Below are positions 41,051 through 52,105 of a DNA stretch of 64,000 nucleotides, in pieces; position 1 is the stretch's first letter, and the number at the start of each line of letters is the position of its first letter. The translations under genes were made by a program, and so were the position numbers. The stretch comes from Symsagittifera roscoffensis. Lineage: Eukaryota; Xenacoelomorpha; Acoela; Convolutidae. The notes beneath the pieces were generated by a model. The model was not told the DNA's origin. It ran no database searches and worked only from the letters and a program-made list of their open reading frames with translations. The stretch spans positions 68,126,025 to 68,190,024 of the forward strand of contig NC_087064.1 of the NCBI RefSeq assembly GCF_963678635.1. The letters are read 5' to 3'.

Positions 41051-42117
41051 TCCAATAAAAAGCTTAAATGCTATTCAGAATGCCCTCATCTAAATGCTGG
41101 AGTTTAACAAGCTATCCAGGTATGCCATTGCTTACGCACTTTCCAAGTTTCCAACCCCGCCACAATGGGAAAACGGACAATGAACACATTAGTAGTAGTA
41201 GCAGTCCACTCCCAATCTATTTTAAAAAACTAGATACACGCCTGCAATTAGTATCAAAAGGTTTGGCAATAATAACCGCAAATAATTTCTCAGAGTACAT
41301 TTGAAAATACTACTCTTTAGAAAGCATTTCAATTATATCGGCAAATGCTTATCAGAAAAAAGAATCTAAATTTCCATTTTGTGAACAGATAGCCTGTTCA
41401 CTGCCAAGAACAAGGGCACCGAGCTTACACACATTAGATCCTTAGATGTGACGGCAAGAAAAGAGGGAGCTTGAAAAAACTTTGCCGTGTAGTCGATGGG
41501 TCTTGAATGCAGATCGACTGGAATTCTATCCGAATAGGCTATAATTCGACTTGGCAACTTTGAAGCTTACAATAAGTTTACAAAATAATCAGTCGTTCAA
41601 TTTAAAAAAAAAAACAAAACGTGAAGGAAGAGCTGTAGTATTGCGAAATACTACACACACAAAAGACCATTGTCTTAATTGTTTATTTAACGTCCCAATT
41701 CTAAATTGGAGCGTGCCATTTAAATTAAAGCCTCTTTTCACTAAATCAAATATTGACTGATTTACTCTTATTAGGACTATAAAATCTTGTTTTGAAAATC
41801 CACTCCTTTTTAAATACTTGTCCAATTTTTCTCATTTTTTCATGCTAAATATTTTAAAAGGGCGGCGATTATTAATACGTCCCTTTTAACTTAACTTGAA
41901 ACAAACTGGATAAATATTTAGCAGTCTTGCCGGCTGCACTGAAATTCTCCTTGCTTTGATTAAGCAGAGGTGCACCTGCAATATGATGCATCAGAGAGAG
42001 TAATATGAATTTTTAATAAGACAAACTGAAGGCTGCGGTTTTTATCAAAGGGGACTAATAAGTTAAAGATAATTGATTTGAAAAAATCAAATAAAAACTA
42101 GTTGAAAATTCCCTTAT
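41051..42117. other. Intron stretch, nothing recognised
   Basis: AT-rich sequence between the LINE fragment and the 5' LTR of element 2. Short open frames on both strands overlap one another and show no family motif. Confidence 0.4.
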
Positions 42118-42786
42118 AAGAAAGGGAGAACAAAGGAGCAGGTGAAACCTGAATAATTAAAGATTGAATCAGCCGCCGGTTTATGCTTACGAGCAAAAGG
42201 ACTGGCCTGAAATCTTCAGTGTTTCATTTTGCTCAGTAAGCAGCAAGTTAGATCTCTTCAGTCAGACCTTTTCACAATAAATAACTTTTCTTTTCTGCCT
42301 TTACAATAAAATTAAACTAGCCTTTTTTCACAAATAAAATAGAGAATAAATTCTCATTTAAAGTTCGATAAAATTATAAATCGAGATACTCGAGAGACCC
42401 ACACCTGAGGAAGTCTGGACTACAAGTACCCAAAGGACTACGGCAAGACGAAACTGACAACCAAACCAGAATTGCCAAGTGGACAAAATCAAGGGCAACC
42501 CAAGAAATACTACTCAGTCATCGACCTTAGTAAGAAGATAAAATATTGATGAACAAAATAAGATTAACTCAACCTCCCCTCATAGGTATATTTCTTTAAG
42601 CTGTTCGATTCGTTTATATAATCTAATTACCCAGTGCTTTGTATTTAACCAACTAATTAATTCATACCTTTTCTAACTATTGTTTCTAGTCTACTTTTTG
42701 TCAAGACAATTTGACGATTTAAGGTGAGACTTATAACTTAGGATAAAATTACTAAGCATTCAACCAGCAATGAGCGTTTAGTAAAA
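42118..42786 (+). repeat. 5' LTR of element 2
   Basis: About 668 bp, nearly identical to 50134-50803 (roughly four substitutions seen by eye). The common start is AAGAA followed by GGAGAACAAAGGAGCAGG; the common end is GAGCG.TTAGTAAA. TGGTGCGACCGCAGC at 42788 is a plausible primer-binding site. CTTAT before this copy and after the 3' copy is a candidate target duplication. Exact ends are uncertain by a few bases. Confidence 0.85.
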
Positions 42787-43679
42787 CTGGTGCGACCGCA
42801 GCAGAGAACTACTCCTTAAGAAATTCCTTTTCCAACAAACTCGAAACAGCTTTTAAAATTCAAAAAATATATCATTATTAGGATCTGTGAGTATTTGTCA
42901 GATTAGTTTCCAACCTCAAAAAGCCAGAGACAATGGGTATCTTTCGATAGAAACACAATTTCATTGTCTTCTACTTGACAGATATTCCTAGTAGGGTTCT
43001 TGCGAAAGCATCCCCTGCGCTAGCAGTCGCCCACGATATTCCTCCATCTCGAGGTCTATTAGACGGCTTTCTAACTGACATTAGCTCATGAACTTAACTA
43101 TTATCTATTATTATAGTAATATATAAAATTTCTGAAAGAATCGTTCTCTGCCTAAGTCCGCTAGTAAGATATACCCGTTTTGTCCAGTAATCCACTAAAT
43201 TTTCGCCTAAACTTCAGTTTAAAGTTATCATCACTAAAATTAACGAAATTCTGTATTAAACTAAAGTGCTCAAAAACTTATTAAATATCTTCAATTGTTT
43301 TTTCGAGGGGGTTAAGTGGTCATATGTGCGATATAAGAGTACCCTAAATTGTATGATAAATTGAATTCTTCATCACATTATGTCAAACCATCCACGCTTG
43401 TTGCTATTTATTCTAATCCTTCATCATTTCTCGAGGCTTATCCTCATTTTTTCTTTAACTAATTTTAATTCTATCCACCTTAATATAACTTAAACCTAAG
43501 TCATCCATCAGTAAAACTACCAATTACTGAAACTAAGGAAAAAAATAACAAAAACCACGAAGGAAGGAACGGATTTGGGTGTTTTTTTAATAAATCATTA
43601 GTTTTTTTAACACAGTTTAAATATACACCTAATAAACAATAAGATTACGCACTAAAACCAATCTTAAACGTTAACCACA

Positions 43680-44950
43680 TAACACCAAACACCAAGTTTT
43701 AGTTTCAGCACAAAAATATCAGGTTTCACAACAAAAACTAAGTTTAAAACACTGACACATCCACTTTATAATGATAAACTAGGTTTCATATGATAGCATA
43801 AGCACTAAAAAATTGATTTTTACCAGCCAAAATTTTTGGTTTCAGTCTAGGTTTCAGTTATAGGGTCAAACATTTCAGTTAAAATAAGTATAGTTTCCGG
43901 TCAAAATTTTAAGTTTCTGTAAACGTATTCGGGTAAAACAGCAAAAGTTGAACTAGTCAAACCCAAATTTGGATACCATAAGTCAAAAACCTGGTCTTAA
44001 ACGGTACGTTTTTGTTAGTTTCAGGTTTCAGAACACAAAAATTGAGTTTTTGGTCTCAAAATTGAGCTCCGAACGCCGAATTTTGACTTTCTAGAGAAAA
44101 CTAACGATGTTAAAACCCACCAAACCAATTTTAAAATTTAATTCCTAAGGCTCAAACGTACGTTTCAGAATTGGTGTTTTTGGTTTCAGAACCAAAAATC
44201 CTGCTTCCCAAGTGAAATTTTTGTGAAATATTGAAAGATAATAGGAATCCTTAATGCACTAACCAATTTTTGAACTCAAAAAACTTCTAGAAGGTGTTAG
44301 TTTGAGCCCTCAAACTTATAGTTTCAGAAAACTAAAATCGTCGTTTTAGGCTAAATTTCTCATCTTTTTGGCAATTTTATTGCTGGAATAGAAATATATT
44401 AGAGAGACCAACCTAAATTTTCAATCTCAAAACTCTAAAACCAAGTGGTCAAACCATAGTTTCAGTTCTAGAAATCTTAGTTTCAGCCCCAAAAACTTAG
44501 GTTTCCGTACACAAATTTTTGATTTTAAAGTTGCAAACCTGTTCCAAATTCTAATTTACACTAGACCAGCCATCAAAAACAAACTTTTTATTTTCATGCA
44601 TCGAGTTTGAGAGAGTTTAAGAGTTTTAGGTTTGAGATTTCAAAAACTAACTTTAAGATATCAAAAGATTCGGTTTTCTCGAATTTTTTTGCAAGATAAA
44701 GCATAAACTAGGTATACTAAAGCTTCTAGACAATTTTAAGAATAAAAAAACTCAACTTCAGCTACCATAGTTTCAGGTTTCAGATTATCATTTCAGTCAA
44801 AAATTTTTGTAAAAATTTTAACAAAAAAATTAAGTAGTGAGCCAATAATAGCCCAAAAAGGCATATAGTTATATTGTTAATCATATCAAAAGCATCAATT
44901 AAACTTATCTTGAAGAAAGTTTCAGGTTTCAGATAAGGTTTCAGAATTTT
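43680..44950 (+). repeat. GTTTCAG-rich leader of LTR element 2
   Basis: AGTTTCAG or AGGTTTCAG and close variants recur about twenty times without a fixed period, often paired as GTTTCAGGTTTCAG (for example near 44770 and 44920). There is no ORF. It occupies most of the leader between the primer site and the first small ORF. Confidence 0.7.
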
Positions 44951-45087
44951 TTTTTATTTTCTTATTTTATTATTAATAACCTTTGTTAATATTCTATAAT
45001 TCCTAGGAGGTTTTCATTACTCTAAAACATACTAACCAAATAGTACAACTTAGCTTAAGAAAAAGAAAATAAACCTCGTAAAAATTA

Positions 45088-45363
45088 ATGTCAACACATT
45101 TTAAAATTGACGTCAGCACAATAAATTTAAAACTCAAATTAGGAAATAAAGTCTCTAACATCTTATGGTATATCACTAACACTAAAAAAGATCATATTAG
45201 TATACTAGCAAAACACCCTAACGAAGATAAACATGAATTATACGTCTTTTTTCGACGATACACTCCAGAAATTGACACAATTCTTCAGCAAATAAAAATA
45301 CCAAATAATATAATTTATATACCGCAAGAACGATTAATTGCTTCACTCCCGATTGCTTTTTGA
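45088..45363 (+). CDS. LTR element 2 small ORF a
   Basis: 91 residues from an ATG, beginning MSTHFKIDVSTINLKLKLGN. It is similar over most of its length to the next ORF: both have an I/V...NLKLKLGNK-like start, ILWYITNTKKDHISILAKHP (KIIWYIINIQKDQITILSKHP in the other), HEL and PEI..IL. No known family was recognised. It lies upstream of gag, where gypsy elements normally have no gene. Confidence 0.55.
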   Translation: MSTHFKIDVSTINLKLKLGNKVSNILWYITNTKKDHISILAKHPNEDKHELYVFFRRYTPEIDTILQQIKIPNNIIYIPQERLIASLPIAF

Positions 45364-45538
45364 TATCATAATATACCTAAGCACAAAACTATTTTTCTAT
45401 TAAAAACACAAATTTTTCCTTAACAAAAATTAAAAACATAACAAGTTCATTCCAAATTCATTAAAAAATTTAAATTTTCTTTATATTGTTTATCATTCCC
45501 TAAATAAATATTTATGTCCCTAAAATGTATAAAATGCT

Positions 45539-45823
45539 ATGACCAACTTTTATCAAGTAAATATAACAGCATTTAATTTAAAACTAAAATTAAAGAATAA
45601 ATCCACAAAAATTATTTGGTATATCATCAATATCCAAAAAGATCAAATCACAATTTTGTCCAAACACCCACACAAAAATATTCACGAATTAACCATTCTC
45701 TCCAGCAGCAAAACCCCAGAGATAACTTCTATCTTAAAAAAGCTTAAACAGCCCCATAGCACTATTGATCTATCTAACAAAAATTCGTATTCATTGAACC
45801 CAGCAAACTTCATTGTAACTTAA
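45539..45823 (+). CDS. LTR element 2 small ORF b
   Basis: 94 residues from an ATG, beginning MTNFYQVNITAFNLKLKLKN. It is a tandem paralogue of ORF a, 175 bp downstream, with the same start, the W-Y-I-I/T-N-K-D core and the KHP...HEL motif. The preserved pattern with many differences suggests that protein-level constraint kept both open. Function unknown. Confidence 0.55.
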   Translation: MTNFYQVNITAFNLKLKLKNKSTKIIWYIINIQKDQITILSKHPHKNIHELTILSSSKTPEITSILKKLKQPHSTIDLSNKNSYSLNPANFIVT

Positions 45824-45916
45824 ATACAATTATTTCAGTCCGTACAATTGATCAGTACACAACACATCCAAACCCTTTATATATTGTTAACAAAACATTG
45901 AGTGAATTAAACAAAG

Positions 45917-47011
45917 ATGGCAAACGTAGTAGCATACCCTGATTTAGCTCTCGAAAAGTTTACCGGCTTAGATCCGAATGAAGATGCAAGAGATTTTCTT
46001 GATATAGTAGAGAAAAAGATAGCATTTTCCCTAGGCACTAGACCAGGAGATGCAGGTGACGAACAAGACGCATATGATAACAGACAAAGAGCCTTATTTG
46101 GTTCAATATTAAGAGGTCCAGCCGCTCAATGGTATCAGGGATTAGCAGCAAACTTACCTTGAAATGAGATAAGAGATCAATTCATAGATAGATTCACTGA
46201 TGATAAGGATAAGTATAGGAGACGAATAGAAGCAGAAAACATAAAAAGACAACCTGATGAATTCATTAAAAGCTACATACATAGATTAAGCACCGCAGTA
46301 GACCGTGGATGGCCTAATACAACTTTTAATGATGATCAAAGAACAGCAAAGAAAATGGAATTTTTTGTACGCGGCTTAAGCCCGCCAGGCTTAAAACAAA
46401 GGGCGCATCAATTCCTAATTCAGAATCCACCCGCAACTTGGCAACAATTAAAAGATCATATTGCTACAAAAGACTTAAGTTTTGCAATAAGTAGTGAGTT
46501 TATCGGAACAGCATCCAGTAGCATAGATAATAAGTTGGAAATAGAGGGAATAAAGGATCAAATTAAAGAGTTAACAGGACTAATGAAGGATCATAAAATA
46601 AACGCAGCTTATAATCCACATGAGCATAGAAACAAACAAAACAACCCAATGTTTTGCAACTGGTGTTGCATGTCAGGCCATACGATAAGCCATTGCTTGA
46701 AATATAACGATCAACAGGAGCAAAATTATGACTCGCTTCAATTAAGAGAGAATTCAAACAGAAGTTACCATAACTATAGCAAGAGTAGGTCAAGAGTAGA
46801 CAAAAATTTCAATGACATAAATCCCCAACAAGAATTCAGGCATTTGTCAAATATCACGGAAAGTTCTCAATCGCGTGACAGGTCGAACAGTAAAAATCCC
46901 TTCAACAAAAATAACGATTATCATTCACCTTACCAGATCCACAACTTTAGTTTTGATGACATTCCAGGAGACTATACCGATAATGAGTGTGAACTTGTTA
47001 ATTTAAACTAG
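45917..47011 (+). pseudogene. LTR element 2 gag, one in-frame stop
   Basis: 364 codons from an ATG, with a single TGA at 46160 where the following context suggests a former Trp codon. Capsid features: ALEKFTGLDPNEDARDFLD, LRGPAAQWYQGL, FIDRFTDDKDKYRRR, FVRGLSPPGLKQRAHQFL. The zinc knuckle CNWCCMSGHTISHC lies near 46660. A Ser/Asn-rich tail follows. This is the structural protein of a Ty3/gypsy-like element. One point change makes it non-functional unless read through. Confidence 0.8.
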
Positions 47012-47067
47012 ATCAGTCTCCGTTTTAATCAAAAATACAATTATATATTAATTTATACCAACATCCC

Positions 47068-47496
47068 GTGGGAGACAAAAATAAAAATAACGGTCTGGAA
47101 ACCCAATTTCTAATAGACACTGGAGCAACATGTTCGCTTATTAATTTTGACAGTTATGAACAATATTGTAAAATACAGCCTCTACCGCTGAATAAATCTA
47201 GATCAAACACAGTTGCTGTTAATGGAGAAAAACTTAAACTTATAGGTTATACTAATTTTGACTCAACTTTTGGGACAAACACTGATAATCCGGTAAAAAT
47301 TAAAGCATGGATTTCAGCCAAGGATGGATGCGATCTAAATATATTCGGAATATATTTCATTTCTCACAACATTAAATCAATAAATTTTCCAAATTTAAAC
47401 TTAGTTAAAAAAATACCCAGATATAACAGTTCCCATCAGTTTTATAAGAAGCAAAAGTTCTCCATATCTAAGCTTTTATCAAAATGTACTTCTTGA
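47068..47496 (+). CDS. LTR element 2 aspartic protease
   Basis: A retropepsin-type domain near its start, TQFLIDTGATCSLINF, with the DTG active site. It continues through LIGYTNFDSTFG and GCDLNIFGIYF. It lies in a different frame from gag, so frameshift expression or a separate frame is needed; no ATG precedes it. Downstream, translations near 47510-47620 give SRVISISPAG, like the protease-RT linker of gypsy elements, and then coding signal fades. Confidence 0.7.
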   Translation: MGDKNKNNGLETQFLIDTGATCSLINFDSYEQYCKIQPLPLNKSRSNTVAVNGEKLKLIGYTNFDSTFGTNTDNPVKIKAWISAKDGCDLNIFGIYFISHNIKSINFPNLNLVKKIPRYNSSHQFYKKQKFSISKLLSKCTS

Positions 47497-49332
47497 TAAA
47501 AACATAACTATTGCACCAAAATCATCCCGCGTAATTTCAATTTCTCCAGCAGGCATAGTTTTTAAAGTAGGAACATCGTTTAGAATTGATAAGTCCTTAG
47601 AACAAAAAGGCATTAATGCAAAAAGCATTTAATGCAGAAAAGAAATTAGGTCAATGCCTATCGTACTAAAAATTTCCAGAGAATCAAAAGTAGATATAAA
47701 CAAAGGTGTAATAAGCCAAACGTTTGAAAACATAAAAATAACATAAACCCATTTCTTCCTGCTCTAAAATATTTATAAATGTGAAGTTTTCATTAAAGCT
47801 TTTATAACGCTTTAAGTTTGTGAAATTTACCTAAAGTTTTATATACTGAGCAGTAAATCTAATTTATTCTTACAAAAAAATAACGAGTATTATCCTACAA
47901 ATATACTACAATGAATAGCGATTCTGTATGACACCCAAAAGGATATGCCAAAATGCATGAACACGGATTTAATTCTTAACCGAGATCGAAAACAGTCAAG
48001 TACGCTAACAATTTTGGACCATCCTCAAAATCAACTAAAGATAGAGGGATCGGAACCCAATGGCTCAGACAAAAAAAGTTTTTCGACTTCAACATATTTG
48101 CAAAAAAATTGCAAAAGGCCAGGAGTTTAAAACATTACAATTTTACGAGTCTATAATAATTTCATTTTCAGGCGGTTTTATTAACTAAAAATTCAGTATT
48201 ACACTTAAGGGAATGTCAAATTACCCTACGTACAATAACGAGAACTAATAGAGTGAAACCTTTGATGAAAGAACTAGCCAATGTAAAATTGTAACAAACT
48301 CATTCTGCGAAGTTAATTTGCACCATCGGTTTCATCTTAGGGCCCAAGTAGGGACCGATGACATTAATTATTATCTTTGTAGTTTTCAAGTTACAAAATG
48401 CAAACTAGAAGAAATTCATTAAAAAGGGAAATATCACCTCCTTTCTTCTCAACACATTGAGTAAAATTTTCATCAATGTTCTTTATCATAAAATGGGCGA
48501 ACAAACATTTTTCGACCCGAGCCGCCGCAGATTTATGCCAGCATTTGTTGGTGGCTTCATGTAGCCTTTTTAAAATTATGGTACCATATTCTTTCAACAA
48601 CGCAAGTGCTTGTTGGTGGCTGTATGCAGCCTTTGAGACTCTTATGATTCACTCCTCACAATTTGGCCAAAATAACAATTCGGTAGTTCAAAATCCACAA
48701 CATGCAGGCATTTAAACCCTTAAAAACAACAAATTTTCAGAAGCAACACTTTGAAAATTGGACCGCATCATCCTTAAGATTGTTTACGTTAAATTTTTGC
48801 ATCATAAAGTTCAGGATGACTTTCTGTACTAAAGATGTGAACATGGATTGATGCAGAGGATTAAAACCAAAGAGAAACTAATAAACTTATCTTTTTGAAT
48901 ATTATACAGTTTGCAAACTGTCTGTTTAATTTTCATTTTGATTTCAATTTGATTTGATTCTAATTCAAATCTTTTCTATTTTGTATCAAAAAATGTAACA
49001 AAAATTGCTGGTTATGACAACCAGGTGGACATACATTTAAGATAAGGGGCTAATTAATGCCCAAATTTCCATTTTTGCTTTAAGTACATAAGTTTAATAT
49101 CTGAGCTTAACTCAGTGTTGTAAAGTGCTTTATTCCTGTGGTTAATAAACACCATGATCGTTTTTCTTCATTTGTTTTCCGTGGTGGGTTTGTGTGAAAC
49201 CACAAGATTATATGTTCCACCTTATATATATATATACAATTTTACACTTTGTCCTTCATTGTTCAAAACAGTTGATAATTAGCCTGAATATCCGAATGTA
49301 ATTCGGGATTTTGAATATTTGGTCATTTTATA
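47497..49332 (+). other. LTR element 2, region lacking pol
   Basis: Where RT, RNase H and integrase should follow the protease there is only AT-rich sequence with short frames. I looked for the RT palm box, an RNase H DAS/DG segment and an H2C2 integrase zinc motif and found none. TTGTTGGTGGCT occurs twice near 48545 and 48612. Confidence 0.6.
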
Positions 49333-49938
49333 TTGATGTTTAGCAAAATGGAATATGACCCAATTTTAAACTGGAACTGCAGAAATGCAGACCCAGCACC
49401 AGAGGAGTTTAAAAGAAAGCTCACTCTCAGGACGAAACTACGGAAACCTGTAGCAGTTCAATCTTTGTCAATGGACGACGGGTTAAATAAGAACCCTAGC
49501 AATTTTCCCAGTTTAACCCAAAGATTGGAACTGCAGAAGTGCAGAGAAACCAAATTGGATACGGAAAATCCAAAATATATAACGAGTTTAAAGTACTCAA
49601 TAAAGGAAAGTTATAACAGATGGAAACTGCCATCGTTCATTGAAGTCGTCAACTCAACGACAATGGAAAAGGCGATGATGCCTATCGACTTCATAACCCA
49701 GCCAGAAGTGGTTATGAAGAACGAAAACAACTTCTGGAAATTAAAGAAGAGGGAGGAACACGGCTACATCCTCAAGGCAGGAGGCACGCAAGTCACCATC
49801 CCGTTCGAGGGAATAACTGCTTTTCCGAACCATGTAAAAAAAAACAGACAGGAAGAACAGGACGACATTCAACAACTTACGGACGGAATGAGCAGACTAC
49901 GAATCAAGAACAAGATCAAAAAGAAGGAAATCTTTTAG
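49333..49938 (+). CDS. LTR element 2 3' ORF, unknown function
   Basis: About 200 residues, beginning MMFSKMEYDPILNWNC, with no hydrophobic segment, signal peptide or known motif. The C-terminal part is Lys/Gln/Glu-rich. After the TAG at 49936 the same frame stays open for another 28 codons (LQQKLEASQRKIAILRSYNV), which look like coiled coil, so the original protein probably ended near 50025. It occupies the envelope position before the 3' LTR but shows no envelope features. Confidence 0.5.
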   Translation: MMFSKMEYDPILNWNCRNADPAPEEFKRKLTLRTKLRKPVAVQSLSMDDGLNKNPSNFPSLTQRLELQKCRETKLDTENPKYITSLKYSIKESYNRWKLPSFIEVVNSTTMEKAMMPIDFITQPEVVMKNENNFWKLKKREEHGYILKAGGTQVTIPFEGITAFPNHVKKNRQEEQDDIQQLTDGMSRLRIKNKIKKKEIF

Positions 49939-50133
49939 TTGCAACAAAAACTCGAGGCTTCACAAAGGAAGATAGCGATCCTCAGATCATACAACGTGGA
50001 GCTAGAAGCCGGAAGGAAGCTCTAGATAAAACCTAACTTATCTTTATAACTTTTTCATTCGATGTTCTTTTTAAAATTCTATAACTATAGTATTTAACTA
50101 TTAAAGTGTTTAAATTTTCACCATGGTAACTGT

Positions 50134-50803
50134 AAGAATGGAGAACAAAGGAGCAGGTGAAACCTGAATAATTAAAGATTAAATCAGCCGCCGGTTTATG
50201 CTTACGAGCAAAAGGACTGGCCTGAAATCTTCAGTGTTTCATTTTGCTCAGTAAGCAGCAAGTTAGATCTCTTCAGTCAGACCTTTTCACAATAAATAAT
50301 TTTTCTTTTCTGCCTTTACAATAAAATTAAACTAGCCTTTTTTCACAAATAAAATAGAGAATAAATTCTCATTTAAAGTTCGATAAAATTATAAATCGAG
50401 ATACTCGAGAGACCCACACCTGAGGAAGTCTGGACTACAAGTACCCAAAGGACTACGGCAAGACGAAACTGACAACCAAACCAGAATTGCCAAGTGGACA
50501 AAATCAAGGGCAACCCAAGAAATACTACTCAGTCATCGACCTTAGTAAGAAGATAAAATATTGATGAACAAAATAAGATTAACTCAACCTCCCCTCATAG
50601 TTATATTTCTTTAAGCTGTTCGATTCGTTTATATAATCTAATTACCCAGTGCTTTGTATTTAACCAACTAATTAATTCATACCTTTTCTAACTATTGTTT
50701 CTAGTCTACTTTTTGTCAAGACAATTTGACGATTTAAGGTGAGACTTATAACTTAGGATAAAATTACTAAGCATTCAACCAGCAATGAGCGCTTAGTAAA
50801 GAG
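50134..50803 (+). repeat. 3' LTR of element 2
   Basis: The direct repeat of 42118-42786, starting AAGAATGGAGAACAAAGGAG and ending GCGCTTAGTAAA. It is followed by GAGCTTATGAG, containing the candidate CTTAT target duplication. Confidence 0.85.
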
Positions 50804-51901
50804 CTTATGAGAAAAGATCACTAGAGCAAAACAAAATCAACTTGCCCAAAATTAACTTTATCAGAAGAAATCAGTTAACATCCTCCCCCCAGATAGAGCA
50901 AGTTAAGATATTCCACCCCAGCATTTATTTCGCATTAAATTTGCAAAGCGCTGCATGTAAAAAGCTCGATTCTGATTGGCTGAAAATTTCAACTCAGAAC
51001 CAAGTTAACATCCTCCCTCAGAACGATGTTAATTTGGTCCGAAAAAAAAACAATAAAATGACGCCATATAGAAAATTAGCTGAAAATAGAAAAAACCTCG
51101 GGCACTACGACATACAGGGCACTCCGAATAAAAGCCATCTGTTGTTACCATTTCGACATTTCGGATACATAGTTCTGTGTAATTTCAGCATCTGTTTTTA
51201 TAATCTGTTCAATTTAGGTAATTTAGTTTCTAATGATGATGATAAACCAAAACGCATCAAGCTTCGATGTATTTTACTGATTGAACTTAAGCCTACGAAA
51301 ACTCAATACTTCACTGGTTTGACACTAGCTCTCGCAAATATTAACATTTTTTTCTCAACGGACTCATCGCAATTATCGTTACAAAAAAAGGGTCAATTAA
51401 AATGGGCCCCTTCCGTCAAGCGACGGTCAGTGCACAGGTTGGATAAGGCATTACCAACGCTATATAAATAAATCGGCAACATTTCATGAATAAATCAAGT
51501 CGATTTTAAAGCATCCAGAGAATTGTCAATTAAAATCTACCCTCCGCGATAGCATAAGTGAAAGCATTATGCAGAAGTTGAAGGATTTGTGCCGGATAGC
51601 TCAATCAAATTACTTTCAAAAACACATTGACTGGAAAAAGATTTGAGCTTCAAATTTCATAACTACTTTGAAATAGTATCTGTAATACGCAAACCTTGCT
51701 GGCGACAACTTAATTATGCTGTGCAATTAATTCTATGTTTTTGAAATTTTTAAGGTACACTGGGCAGCATCGTGCGATTTGCATCGCGAAAAAAAGTAGC
51801 TCCTCAATTGAAAATTTTTTTGATGAATTAATTCCAAATTGAAGTGAGAACGTATGAAAACGTGTTTTCTCACCTGTTTGTATTTCTTCATAAAAACCTA
51901 C
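50804..51901 (+). other. Intron stretch with an uncertain 209-codon ORF
   Basis: An open frame at 50842-51471 begins MPKINFIRRNQLTSSPQ. It has no family motif, and its DNA contains partly repeated blocks (GTTAACATCCTCC twice, at 50877 and 51003). I regard it as probably non-coding transposon DNA. Nothing else was recognised up to the RAD1 exon 1 donor. Confidence 0.35.
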
Positions 51902-52105
51902 CTGAAGAAAAGCGCTCGCTTGAGCTGAACTTGAAACCTCGGCGGTGACTTTTAATCCGTTTTCACTGATATTAAAGTTTGCAACTCTGCTGAACTGAAC
52001 ACAACGCAACATGCTAGATAATATCCGGGCATTTCCTAGCCTACAGCAGAAAAGACAATTCTTCGCATCTGGAATTATCTGAGTTGGTGCGTCCTCAGCC
52101 TCCAT
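51902..52105 (-). CDS. RAD1: RAD1, first exon
   Basis: The exon starts at an ATG (52105) and encodes MEAEDAPTQIIPDA, then LSSMLRCVQFSRVANFNISE, NGLKVTAEVSSSAQASAFLQ. Human RAD1 reads LSTILKAIHFREHATCFATK and NGIKVTVENAKCVQANAFIQ at the same place. It ends at the strong donor CAG/GTAGGT. The open frame continues past the donor, but the next exon repeats the following human segment, which confirms the donor. Exon 2 lies 34 kb away. Confidence 0.92.

Larger units (their letters stand above)
42118..50803 (+). mobile_element. LTR element 2, young, gag-protease only
   Basis: An 8.7-kb element flanked by near-identical 668-bp LTRs. In order: primer site (42788), a long non-coding leader rich in GTTTCAG (43680-44950), two related small ORFs, gag with zinc knuckle, aspartic protease, about 1.8 kb without recognisable RT, RNase H or integrase, and a 3' ORF before the 3' LTR. 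High LTR identity indicates recent insertion, so it probably moved with enzymes supplied in trans. Confidence 0.82.
17551..51901 (-). other. RAD1 intron 1 (34,351 bp) hosting a nested gene
   Basis: The intron is bounded by a strong donor CAG/GTAGGT at 51902/51901 and the acceptor CGTTTAG at 17551. Both exon ends are in phase 0, and the joined residues AFLQ-KEIFDEF match human AFIQAGIFQEF. It holds the intronless helicase-RdRP-nucleotidyltransferase gene on the same strand, plus LTR, LINE, MULE and MITE insertions. Confidence 0.85.

Noticed and set aside
42118-50803. Endogenous retrovirus with an envelope gene
   Set aside because: The 3' ORF lacks signal peptide, membrane segment and Cys pattern, and the element has no pol.
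50842-51471. 209-codon ORF as a gene
   Set aside because: It has no recognisable motif and an internal repeat of GTTAACATCCTCC at DNA level, and sits in intron DNA next to a transposon. Kept only as an uncertain stretch.
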